From Bacteroidales bacterium (lineage in GTDB: Bacteria > Bacteroidota > Bacteroidia > Bacteroidales > Muribaculaceae): a stretch of DNA of 32,515 bases. The stretch is from the NCBI GenBank assembly GCA_029219425.1, contig JAQXTJ010000039.1, forward strand, positions 1 through 32,515, written 5' to 3'. The notes below the pieces were generated by a model. The model ran no database searches and was not told the DNA's origin. It was given only the letters and a program-made list of their open reading frames with translations. Both the position numbers and the translations under genes were made by a program. Numbering within the stretch: the stretch's first letter is position 1; each line of letters starts with the position of its first letter. Positions 18,088 through 26,348 of the stretch are shown here, in pieces.

Positions 18088-20169
18088 TTAGAGCCACTGG
18101 TGCCAGCGGTCGCATGATTGCTTCACGGCACGGCCGGTGGGGGTTTCGGGATAGCGAGCCACTACGGTCTTCAGGTTGAAGAGCATATATTCGGCCTCGG
18201 CACGGGCGGCGCGTGTTGTGAGCATTGCCATTGCTGCTTTCACTTCGCGGTTGAAGGCTGCTTCTGTCGCTTCATAGTCCACTGACATTTCATAGTCATA
18301 CAGTTCGGGAAATGTTCTAAGTGTGTCGGAACCTCCTGCATCGAGTGCCGGCATGAATAGTGATGTGTGGCAGCCTCGCCAGTATTGTGTGAGTGCCCAG
18401 CAATCTTCGAATGAGTTGCGGCGAGCTATGGCATATTTAAGCCGTGCCATTCCGCGCTCATCGGGCGTTTTGCCGTGCTGCATCATCTCCAGGTAGTGTA
18501 GCATGCGGCAGGCGAAGTGGTATTTTGCCCGGAGCGGTGAAGCGATGGAGTCGAAGTCGTGCCAATGACCGGGGAAGGCGCAGAATGGATTGACGTTCAG
18601 GCAGCCCTTCTTGTACACGTTGAGCGTTGACAGGTATTTGAGCGGTACTCGTGATAGATAGACGGCCGCGCGGCCGTAGCATCCATCGCGCAGAGCAAGG
18701 GTTCCAATGATTTCATCGAGATAGGAGGCATCGGTACGGGCATGAAGTCTCAGATGCCTGTAGAGTGGTGTGTCGGCTGCGATTGCGTGCTTCACGTCGA
18801 TGAGCTTCGATGATGTGAGCGAGTTCATCAGTCTGAAAGAAGCGTTGCAGTAGTCAATAGTGTTCTCATATACTCCGCTGTTTCGCATTTCTTCGAGTGT
18901 GATGCTCATCAACTGTGTCTCGGGGACAGGGCGCCAGGTGTCGTCAAACGGCCAATAGGTGTGACGCTGCTTTTCGGCAAAAAAATTGTCGGCATAGCTG
19001 CACAGGAGGATGGCTGTGGCATAATCCTGTTTATGCCACAGTGTGGGAATCCAGTTCATATAGACGATATTCTGAAGCATGCGGTTCCACTCTGTGGCAT
19101 CTTCCGATGTCACATCTATTTTTGCCTCAATCCATTGCAGGTCGGGAAGCAACGAGCCACGTTGGCCGAGAGCGGCATCCACTTTCATTCGGTAGGCACG
19201 GGCGTTGTCGCGGAAGTCGGCCGAAGAGAAGCTCGATTGCAAAGCCCTTGCTATGTGCCGCGATGCTGTGACATAGTCGGAGTGGAACTCACCGGCCTCG
19301 TATGCAAGATAGAACTCCCAGTCGCCGCGGTAATGAGTCTTGCCGCTGCGCAGCACGCTCTGTGCCACCGGCTTTATCGCGCAAAAGCGAGCGGAGTCGG
19401 TGGAACAGTGCTGGATGTGTGCCATCAGCTCGGGGCAGTCGGGATTACGCTCTGCCATATATGCCACGGCATTAGCATGGACTATGGACTTGAAATCGCC
19501 AGCTTTAGCGAAAAACTTGTTGGCCTTATCGGTATAGCCCAGTCGCGACCAGCAACCAGCCACATACTTCATTGCCATACGCTTCAACAGGTTGCTGTCG
19601 GGGAAATCGCGGAAACACTTGTCGTAGCTTTCCACGCACCCGGCATAGTCGCGTGCGGCAAACAGTGCCCTAACGAGTTGCAGTGCGTAGCGGTCCTTAA
19701 GGCGTGAACCTTTATAGGCTTTGCAGGATTCGATGATGTCGGTAAATTCTCCTGTAGTGCCATATCTCGATTCGGGATAATACCACGGCGAAGCTACCTC
19801 TTTGCGCTTGCGCTCCAACTCCTTGGCGGTGAAGAGGAACTGCTCGATCTCACAGTCGTTGGTGTTGCAAATATAGGCAATGAAAAGATTGTCGGGGTCA
19901 CTTTCGGGGTCGTAGTCCTCATAATCATAGAGAACTTTGGAGATGTCGGCAGCGGGAATTTTGGGCGATGTGAGCTGCTGCCACAGCTGCAGATTCTCGC
20001 TGCGCTCAAATGATTTCACGTCGTTGCCATCGGTCTTTGATGTGAAGAACTTTGGCGTTGGGATTACCGGGAAAAACGGGCCGCAAGCCTCAGCTGTGGG
20101 CACGGCTATGATCATAGCTGCCATGCAGCTAATTATTGCTATCGGTAGAGTATATTTTGTCGATTTCAT
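18088..20169 (-). CDS. Large exported protein of unknown function (TPR-like helical repeats; CGPFFP motif after signal sequence)
   Basis: Start at MKSTKYTLPIAIISCMAAMIIAVPTAEACGPFFPVIPTPKFF; repeats such as LVRALFAARDYAGCVESYDKCFRDFP. Start chosen inside the longer 20250 ORF. Confidence 0.7.
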   Translation of the reverse strand: MKSTKYTLPIAIISCMAAMIIAVPTAEACGPFFPVIPTPKFFTSKTDGNDVKSFERSENLQLWQQLTSPKIPAADISKVLYDYEDYDPESDPDNLFIAYICNTNDCEIEQFLFTAKELERKRKEVASPWYYPESRYGTTGEFTDIIESCKAYKGSRLKDRYALQLVRALFAARDYAGCVESYDKCFRDFPDSNLLKRMAMKYVAGCWSRLGYTDKANKFFAKAGDFKSIVHANAVAYMAERNPDCPELMAHIQHCSTDSARFCAIKPVAQSVLRSGKTHYRGDWEFYLAYEAGEFHSDYVTASRHIARALQSSFSSADFRDNARAYRMKVDAALGQRGSLLPDLQWIEAKIDVTSEDATEWNRMLQNIVYMNWIPTLWHKQDYATAILLCSYADNFFAEKQRHTYWPFDDTWRPVPETQLMSITLEEMRNSGVYENTIDYCNASFRLMNSLTSSKLIDVKHAIAADTPLYRHLRLHARTDASYLDEIIGTLALRDGCYGRAAVYLSRVPLKYLSTLNVYKKGCLNVNPFCAFPGHWHDFDSIASPLRAKYHFACRMLHYLEMMQHGKTPDERGMARLKYAIARRNSFEDCWALTQYWRGCHTSLFMPALDAGGSDTLRTFPELYDYEMSVDYEATEAAFNREVKAAMAMLTTRAARAEAEYMLFNLKTVVARYPETPTGRAVKQSCDRWHQWL

Positions 20170-21205
20170 TAGCAGTGTAATTTGAAAGGTTTTGTTGGTC
20201 GAAATGGAAAATAATGTTGCAGTGTTTACGTCCTGAGAGGTGACGCTCAATAGCCTCCTTCACAGCCTGCACTTCACTGGAGGTGGATTTTTCGGTGCGC
20301 ACTACGTCGCCCTTGCGGATAATCATGCCATTGTGCACCATATCGCAAAGCGCACGGTGGCTGTTTTTACCGGATTTTGCAAATCGTGTGGTGTCGGTCA
20401 CGTTCACCCCATTCATCAGTCCTAAGAATTTTATGTTTCGGAATAGCAGCTGCCACGAATAAGTGGGATAAGCCACATCGAGGTGAAGCTGATAGTCATC
20501 GAGATAGTCAAGGTATTGTTCCACGTCATCGATGTCGATGATGGAGTTTCTGACATTGGGGTCAGAGAAATTGCCGGTGTTGTACACCATGAGCACACCG
20601 TAGTCCACCGGCGGAGCCTTCCGGGAGAGCTGGTGCAGGCGTATGGTTGAGCTAAGCGACCATTTGAGGTCCTTCTGTGCTATCTGCACACGGGCTGAAT
20701 CGCACAGTGCGAAAAACGACTGCTCGGTTGCAGCTGTCCAGTCGCAGTCGAGCTGTAGCCCTTCCACATCAATAAAATCGTTGTAGTTGCACATGCGGCG
20801 CACGCGCTCCACTATATGGCTTGCCAGCTCGCCTTCCTGCCCTTTTGCAGCCTTCAAAGCATCGACAGTGATATACACCACCGGCACTACAAACATTGAA
20901 TTGAGCGAATCAATGGTGACCCGGTAGTTGTTAAGCGACATTCGCATGGATGCATTGGGCACCACGCGCTCAAATGTGCTGCTTGTGTAGCTCGACGCTT
21001 CGGCCGTCACGTCAAACATGCGCAGATAAATTCGGTAAATCTTGTGGCGGTCCATGAAGTTGTAGTCGTTGGGGCTAAGCTCCAGCACAGTCTTCCAGTA
21101 ATACACGCCATTGCACTCAATGTGATTGAAATCGGAGCCATCGTGGGGAGAGCAAGAGCACATTGCAGCAAGAAATAAAAGCAGATAGATAATCGATTGT
21201 CTCAT
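20129..21205 (-). CDS. DUF3142-like putative lipoprotein (TIM-barrel-like)
   Basis: MRQSIIYLLLFLAAMCSCSPHDGS lipoprotein-like signal; IYRIYLRMFDV, VEGLQLDCDWTAATEQSFFALCDSAR, KWSLSSTIRLHQL, PPVDYGVLMVYNTGNFSDPN resemble DUF3142. Confidence 0.65.
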   Translation of the reverse strand: MRQSIIYLLLFLAAMCSCSPHDGSDFNHIECNGVYYWKTVLELSPNDYNFMDRHKIYRIYLRMFDVTAEASSYTSSTFERVVPNASMRMSLNNYRVTIDSLNSMFVVPVVYITVDALKAAKGQEGELASHIVERVRRMCNYNDFIDVEGLQLDCDWTAATEQSFFALCDSARVQIAQKDLKWSLSSTIRLHQLSRKAPPVDYGVLMVYNTGNFSDPNVRNSIIDIDDVEQYLDYLDDYQLHLDVAYPTYSWQLLFRNIKFLGLMNGVNVTDTTRFAKSGKNSHRALCDMVHNGMIIRKGDVVRTEKSTSSEVQAVKEAIERHLSGRKHCNIIFHFDQQNLSNYTANEIDKIYSTDSNN

Positions 21206-21338
21206 ATTAGACTACAGTACAAAAAAAGGTGGAAATAAGATGTGTTTTATCACTGCAAATATCGCAAAAAAATAATGCCCTGCAAAGAGAATTGCCGGGC
21301 ACTGTATGAAATGGTGACTATGATGTATGAAATGACGA

Positions 21339-22196
21339 TTATCGCCAGATAATATAGTTGGTGCTTACGGATGGCGATGGTGCTTCCTTGCCATATTCAG
21401 TGCGTTTGCCATTGGCATCCACTGCAAATCCGAAAGCCTCTGACCCCACCAGATAGATGGCATTCGACACTCCCATATCAACAAGCATCTGAGCGAAATC
21501 GTGGAATGAGAGCCTCTCGTGGCTAAGAATCACCACCACATTGCCATTCCACTCGGCGAGAGCCTTACGGAGCGACCGGCCTTTAGGCTTGTTCTCCACC
21601 AACTGGTTTCCCACCACAAGCGGATACTGGCGGAAGAAGTAGCCATTGGCCTCAATGGCTCGCTCTAGGAAAGGCGTGGCATCGGCCACACCTATTGTCG
21701 TTTTGCCGTCGATAATGGCGCAGAAGCCCGATTTGGCTTGCCCCTTGCTCACCAAATTTCCCTTCAAGACGTAGGCGCCCACAATGCCGCCATTATCACC
21801 TCTAATGTCGGCAGCCTGCATTGCCAGCACCACATCAGAGCTTTGCAGCGCGTCGATGCCTATGTGAAGCTGCGGCACGGCATCTCGCGGGGTGAGAATA
21901 GTGATAGGCTCACCGCCAATAATGGTGTCGGTAATTTCCACATAGCCTTTTTTCGCCACAGAGGCAGTATCAGCAGGGGCAGTGGCAACCTGTGTCGCAG
22001 CCAGTTGCTCACTCTCAGCATCATCGGCATCATCACCGCTCCATATCAGTGCAATCACCAAGGCAACAATCGCCACAGTGGCACATGCAGTGGCAATGAA
22101 AAAGAGCCGGCGCGGACGAGCATGAATGCCCCTCCCGCCGTCGGGCGAGATAACCCTAATCTCGTTGTCATCAATGTCAATATTCCTTCTGCTCAT
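21339..22196 (-). CDS. Phosphodiester glycosidase (NAGPA-like) family membrane-anchored protein
   Basis: TM segment LFFIATACATVAIVALVIALIW; VVLAMQAADIRGDNGGIVGAYVLKGNLVSKG...CAIIDGKTTIGVADATP...VVVILSHERLSFHDFAQMLVDMGVSNAIYLVGSEAFGFAVDANG. Confidence 0.6.
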   Translation of the reverse strand: MSRRNIDIDDNEIRVISPDGGRGIHARPRRLFFIATACATVAIVALVIALIWSGDDADDAESEQLAATQVATAPADTASVAKKGYVEITDTIIGGEPITILTPRDAVPQLHIGIDALQSSDVVLAMQAADIRGDNGGIVGAYVLKGNLVSKGQAKSGFCAIIDGKTTIGVADATPFLERAIEANGYFFRQYPLVVGNQLVENKPKGRSLRKALAEWNGNVVVILSHERLSFHDFAQMLVDMGVSNAIYLVGSEAFGFAVDANGKRTEYGKEAPSPSVSTNYIIWR

Positions 22197-22558
22197 AGTC
22201 GTTCCTCCTGTTCTAAATATTCCTTCAGCGCTTTCAAGGCTTCGCGCGAAGCAGTAGCCTCATGCTTGAAGGTGCGGCAATCCGAAACAATAAGCTTCTG
22301 CCGGGCCGGGTTGATGTAGGAAATGTATTCGCGGTTGACAATCAATTTCTTGCCGATGCGAATAAACCGGTTGTCGTTGTCGGTGACAAAATCCATCAGC
22401 TTACGCTCAATCTGCCCAAGTTGCAAATTGACGACATACTCCGAGCCGTCGGCCAGTGATACGACCGAGTAGTTTCCGTCGGCAGTGATAATCACCACTG
22501 CCTCGCTCGGAACCCTTATAAGCTCACCCGAAGTGCTGAAAGTTAAACATCTGCCCAT
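22193..22558 (-). CDS. LytTR family DNA-binding protein (no receiver domain)
   Basis: IITADGNYSVVSLADGSEYVVNLQLGQIERKL...FIRIGKKLIVNREYISYINPARQKLIVSD; 4-bp overlap with the downstream gene. Confidence 0.8.
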   Translation of the reverse strand: MGRCLTFSTSGELIRVPSEAVVIITADGNYSVVSLADGSEYVVNLQLGQIERKLMDFVTDNDNRFIRIGKKLIVNREYISYINPARQKLIVSDCRTFKHEATASREALKALKEYLEQEERL

Positions 22559-22692
22559 TCTTCACAACGCATATTCTTGTGCAAAATTAGCTAAAATCCG
22601 TGAGATTCCACATCAGGAATTGCAAAATTCTGTTATGGGATGGAGCTGTGCCCTGATACATTCAGGTGGATATGGCGATGGCTCCGTTGTGG

Positions 22693-23574
22693 TCAGAAAG
22701 CGAGGATGAGACCCGCAGAGAGGGAGCGGAACTCCAGCCCGGTCGATGACCTGAGCACATGGCAGGGACTGTATTTCACATAGAAGCCCAGCCAGGAGTA
22801 GTTGATTGAGGCAAGGAAGTCGCAAGTTATCACGTTCTGACGAATGTTGTCCGATGATTGCTCGTGCTTTCCCTGGGCGTTGTGATATCGGGTGAGAAGG
22901 CTGGCGTGGGAGTTGATGCTGAGGATTGCGCCGGCATTGAGCCAGAAGTCGCGGTAGAGCCGCTGCTGGTAGATTGCAGGGACGAGCCAGGAGAACGTCT
23001 TGATGCGCGACAGCGGCTTCGACACCTCCTCGCCATAGGTGGATATGGAGATTGCGCCGTTGTCGGCCTGGGAGAAGCGCAGGTTCTCGTCGAGGCGGTA
23101 GTTGCGCCAGTCGATGCCAATGCCTATCGAGAGCCGGCTGTTGGGGGTGAAGCGGTGCTCAAAGGCAATGGCATTGAGGAGCATGATCTCCCACGAAGTG
23201 CGCATCTTGCTGCTGATGCCCGGAACCGAAACGCCGCCAAAAGCCAGACCGCCCACGATGCAGGCACTGTGGGGATATTTGGACGTGGGTTTTGCGCGGC
23301 GGCTGAATGGGAGGGTGAGTCGCCAGTTGTTGCTCTGCTGCGAGGTGTGCACGGTGGCGTCGGGGCTGAATTGCGACTGGTAGGAGTAGGAGAACCCGGG
23401 CTCGTCGTCCTTTCCGGTCACGGTTACGGTAACGCCCTGTGAGTTCTCGGTGAGGACTAAGCGGTGAGCGCCCTCAATCACCCTTATGGTGTCGGTGGGA
23501 ATAGAGTCGTAGGCCGACTCGGTTGCTGCTGCGGTGAGAGCTGTGGAAGCGAGGAGGATAAAAAGACATTTCAT
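22693..23574 (-). CDS. Outer-membrane beta-barrel protein (paralogue 1)
   Basis: Signal peptide MKCLFILLASTALTAAATES; shares NYRL..., LSRIK.F, AGA.L..N.H...LTRY, YVKY.PC.VL...EFRS motifs with the next gene. Confidence 0.7.
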   Translation of the reverse strand: MKCLFILLASTALTAAATESAYDSIPTDTIRVIEGAHRLVLTENSQGVTVTVTGKDDEPGFSYSYQSQFSPDATVHTSQQSNNWRLTLPFSRRAKPTSKYPHSACIVGGLAFGGVSVPGISSKMRTSWEIMLLNAIAFEHRFTPNSRLSIGIGIDWRNYRLDENLRFSQADNGAISISTYGEEVSKPLSRIKTFSWLVPAIYQQRLYRDFWLNAGAILSINSHASLLTRYHNAQGKHEQSSDNIRQNVITCDFLASINYSWLGFYVKYSPCHVLRSSTGLEFRSLSAGLILAF

Positions 23575-23577
23575 TGA

Positions 23578-23620
23578 GTTAGGAGTTATTAGTTAGGAGT
23601 GAGGAGTTATTTGTTAATAC
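23578..23620. repeat. Degenerate heptamer tandem repeat (GTTAGGA-type)
   Basis: gTTAGGA gTTATTA gTTAGGA gTGAGGA gTTATTT gTTAATA, period 7. Confidence 0.55.
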
Positions 23621-23625
23621 ATTAT

Positions 23626-24504
23626 TTACAGGCCTACGGAGAACCCTATGGAGAAAGAGCGGAACTCTGGGAGGTTGCCGGCCTTGAGCACTCGGCAGGG
23701 ATTGTACTTCACATAGAGTCCTATTTCGCTGAATTGGACTGCCGCCATAAGGTCGAGGCTCACTTTGTGCTGGCCTATTCCGCCCACGCACCAGCGAATC
23801 TCTTTATCGCCCTCGCGGTAGCGGGTGAGGGCTGTGCCGTGCACATTGAAGCACAGCACCGCGCCGGCCGACAGAGAGAAGTCGCCCCAGTCCTTGCGGA
23901 GCAGCAGAGGCACGTCGAGGTAGAAGCTTTTTATGCGCGAGAGGTGGCTGTAGGTGTCGGCAGCGTAGGTGCCCAGGGTGAGCCGGCCGTCGGCATCCTT
24001 GGTGAAGCAGCGGTCGGAGTTGAGGCGGTAGTTCTTCCAGCCAAAGCCCACTCCCGAGGTGATGCGCCACGAGTGAGGGAAGAACACCGATAGCGAAACG
24101 GGGCACAGCAGTCCAAGCTCGGCCGAGCTGCCCATATTGCACACATCGCCGGCGCCGCACATGTTCATAAAGCCATAGTGCATTCCCAGTGCCGAGAACC
24201 ACTCCACGCTTGGCTTTGAGGCAGTCTTCTGCTCCTTGCCGGTGAGTGAGGAGATGAATGGAATGTTGAGGTTGTCGTCGTCGTCGCCATCGGCTTTTGG
24301 CGTCTGTTTTGCCGAGTAGCGGTAGAGGAAGCTGTCGTTGGAGCCGCTGCCCTGCACCTCCACGCCCATTGAGCCACCGGGCTGCTCGGTGATGATGATG
24401 CGGTGAGGGTGCTCCACCATCACCACGGTGTCGGCTGTTGTGCTTTGTGCAGAAGCGGCCACAGCCATAAAGCAAAGGATAAATAATGATAATTGACGTT
24501 TCAT
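23626..24504 (-). CDS. Outer-membrane beta-barrel protein (paralogue 2)
   Basis: Signal peptide MKRQLSLFILCFMAVAASAQS; WKNYRLNSD, LSRIKSFYLDVPLLLRK, LSAGAVLCFNVHGTALTRYREG, GLYVKYNPCRVLKAGNLPEFRSFSIGF. Confidence 0.7.
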   Translation of the reverse strand: MKRQLSLFILCFMAVAASAQSTTADTVVMVEHPHRIIITEQPGGSMGVEVQGSGSNDSFLYRYSAKQTPKADGDDDDNLNIPFISSLTGKEQKTASKPSVEWFSALGMHYGFMNMCGAGDVCNMGSSAELGLLCPVSLSVFFPHSWRITSGVGFGWKNYRLNSDRCFTKDADGRLTLGTYAADTYSHLSRIKSFYLDVPLLLRKDWGDFSLSAGAVLCFNVHGTALTRYREGDKEIRWCVGGIGQHKVSLDLMAAVQFSEIGLYVKYNPCRVLKAGNLPEFRSFSIGFSVGL

Positions 24505-24534
24505 TTTCTTCGATAATTATGTGGGTTGGATTAT

Positions 24535-24990
24535 TCATTTCTTTTTTATGAGCTTGTTCACTTGGTCGGGCGACGCCTCGCCGGCCATATACACCACCAC
24601 AATGCGGGCCGGGCCATTGCAGCCGTTAGCGGCATCCTTGTTCACATAGAAGATGTAGCGGTTGTTGTTGTTGCGGCGAGGCAAGTTGAACGAGCCAAAG
24701 CGTAAGCGTCCACCGCGATACACTGTTTCCTTGGAGATTGCGGTGAGGCCATCCTTGAGCACCAGATGCTCAATCTCGGAGCAAGTGGCAGAGTCGGCCG
24801 ATAGGGCGAGACTGCGGTAGAGAGAGAGGTTGAATTTCTCCACTGCGTTGCCGGCGACATAGGTGGCGACGGTGCCCGGGAGCTTTGCGTAACGGCCGTC
24901 GAACACATTTGCCACGTTTAGCCCTTTCTGTGCGGCTACGGGTAGTGCTGCTGCTATAATAAGTGCTGATATTAACAAAAACTTCTTCAT
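24535..24990 (-). CDS. Small exported protein of unknown function (possibly DUF6108-like)
   Basis: Signal peptide MKKFLLISALIIAAALPVAAQK; mature region GLNVANVFDGRYAKLPGTVATYVAGNAVEKFNLSLYRSLAL...; shares the ECF locus. Confidence 0.65.
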   Translation of the reverse strand: MKKFLLISALIIAAALPVAAQKGLNVANVFDGRYAKLPGTVATYVAGNAVEKFNLSLYRSLALSADSATCSEIEHLVLKDGLTAISKETVYRGGRLRFGSFNLPRRNNNNRYIFYVNKDAANGCNGPARIVVVYMAGEASPDQVNKLIKKK

Positions 24991-25008
24991 AATATTTTCT
25001 GGGCTTTG

Positions 25009-25147
25009 GGTCATTGGCCTTGAGCTGTGAGCTGTGAGCTTTGAGCCTTGAGCTGTGAGCTGTGGACCTTTGGCTTCATGTGTGATTAATAATTTTTTAT
25101 GTTACTTCGGTTTTTTGCTCAAAGCCCAAAGCTCAAAGCTCGTAGCC
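25009..25147. repeat. Heptamer repeats (TGAGCTN-type) in opposite orientations
   Basis: Left: ttgagct gtgagct gtgagct ttgagcc ttgagct gtgagct; right: gctcaaa gcccaaa gctcaaa gctcgta; period 7, right block is the reverse complement of the left unit type. Confidence 0.65.
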
Positions 25148-25162
25148 AAAAAACAAAGAGGG

Positions 25163-25618
25163 TTATTCGGAGATGAAAGGAGCGAAGTCGGAAAATTGCG
25201 ATTCGATGCCTATGCTGGCCTCGGTGGCAGCATCGCCAATGTCGCTCAGCGAACCTTGCATGAGGGCAACCACCTGTGCCTCATCGTCGATGCGCGTGCC
25301 ACCCACCATGGCATAGCAGGTGTCGTTCATCGAGTGGCTGTAGATGATGCCGATGCCCACTGAGGCTACCACCGCCACAATGGCGGCGGCAGCCACGCGT
25401 GGCCAAGGCTTTCGGTGGTGCTTCGCTGCTGCACGGCGTTTAGCCGTGGCATAACCCAGCACAGCGCGAATGGCATTGAATTGCGGCTCGGTGCGGTGAG
25501 CTACCATGCGGCGCAGCAGAGCCTCCTCCTCGAGCGAGGTCTCGGCCTCGAAGTAGCGGTCGATAATCTGCCTAAGCTGTGCGTCGGTAAGCTGAGAGTT
25601 GTTGCGGTTATTCATCAT
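25163..25618 (-). CDS. Putative anti-sigma factor (single TM)
   Basis: DAQLRQIIDRYFEAETSLEEEALLRRMVAHRTEP...; TM VAAAAIVAVVASVGIGIIY; 11-bp overlap with ECF sigma gene. Confidence 0.65.
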   Translation of the reverse strand: MMNNRNNSQLTDAQLRQIIDRYFEAETSLEEEALLRRMVAHRTEPQFNAIRAVLGYATAKRRAAAKHHRKPWPRVAAAAIVAVVASVGIGIIYSHSMNDTCYAMVGGTRIDDEAQVVALMQGSLSDIGDAATEASIGIESQFSDFAPFISE

Positions 25619-26123
25619 CGTGAGTGTTTAAGTATATTTCTCTTATCAATTTTCGCGAGCGGCTTAGGGCCACCCTCACTGCCGTGGGCTGCATGGAGAG
25701 AGCCGAGGCAATTTCCTCGAAGCTGCGCCCCTCCACGTCGCGCATCTGCACAATGGCCTGTTGCTGAGGCGTGAGGCGGCCGGCGATGATTCGTTCCACA
25801 CTTTGCAGCAGCATTTCGCGCTGCGTGGCGTCGTCGTCGCCATCGTCGTCGGGCGGTTCGGTGATGAGGTTGTCGGTAAAGCCCACCGTGGGGGAGTGGC
25901 TGCGGCGGCGCAGCGCGTCGATGCACACATTGTGCACGGTGGCGGTGCTCAGAGCCTCGGCATTGGCATCGGGAGCGATGCGGTCGCGACGCGTCCACAG
26001 GCGGCAGAAAGCATCTTGTAGGGCGTCGTCGGCAGCGTTGCTGTCGCCGAGAATCGCTGTGGCCATGCGCCTAAGCCGCTGGCGCAGGCCCACAAACACC
26101 GATGTGAGAGCATCATCATTCAT
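25608..26123 (-). CDS. ECF-type RNA polymerase sigma factor
   Basis: AILGDSNAADDALQDAFCRLWTRRDRI (sigma2) and LTPQQQAIVQMRDVEGRSFEEIASALSMQPTAVRVALSRSRKLIRE (sigma4). Confidence 0.9.
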   Translation of the reverse strand: MNDDALTSVFVGLRQRLRRMATAILGDSNAADDALQDAFCRLWTRRDRIAPDANAEALSTATVHNVCIDALRRRSHSPTVGFTDNLITEPPDDDGDDDATQREMLLQSVERIIAGRLTPQQQAIVQMRDVEGRSFEEIASALSMQPTAVRVALSRSRKLIREIYLNTHDDE

Positions 26124-26203
26124 TCCGTGGATTGGTAGTTACATAGAATAGACGCACGCCACACACAGTTTGTTACAAAAAATAAGCAAAAAATTTCACA
26201 ATG

Positions 26204-26234
26204 CAAAATTACACCTGTGAAAAAGGCTGCACAA
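26204..26234 (-). promoter_or_regulatory. Bacteroidetes-type promoter (TTG-N20-TAATTTTG, minus strand) for ECF operon
   Basis: Plus-strand CAAAATTA 26204-26211, 20-nt spacer, CAA 26232-26234. Confidence 0.45.
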
Positions 26235-26283
26235 TACCTAAAGGTTGTGAAACTGAAGTGCTCCGAAACATCAAAAACCGCCT

Positions 26284-26306
26284 TTTTGGTGAAAAAAACA
26301 CCAAAA
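26284..26306 (-). terminator. Possible terminator hairpin downstream of uvrA
   Basis: TTTTGGTG / CACCAAAA stem with A/T loop, followed on the minus strand by AGGCGGTTTTT. Confidence 0.4.
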
Positions 26307-26348
26307 CTTGTTAGTCGGATAAATGTGGAAGTGTGGTCAGTGGAGCTG

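Noticed and set aside
23804-24538. 244-aa minus-strand ORF overlapping OMP paralogue 2 in another frame
   Set aside because: Out-of-frame shadow; the 23626-24504 frame has a signal peptide and paralogy to the neighbouring gene.
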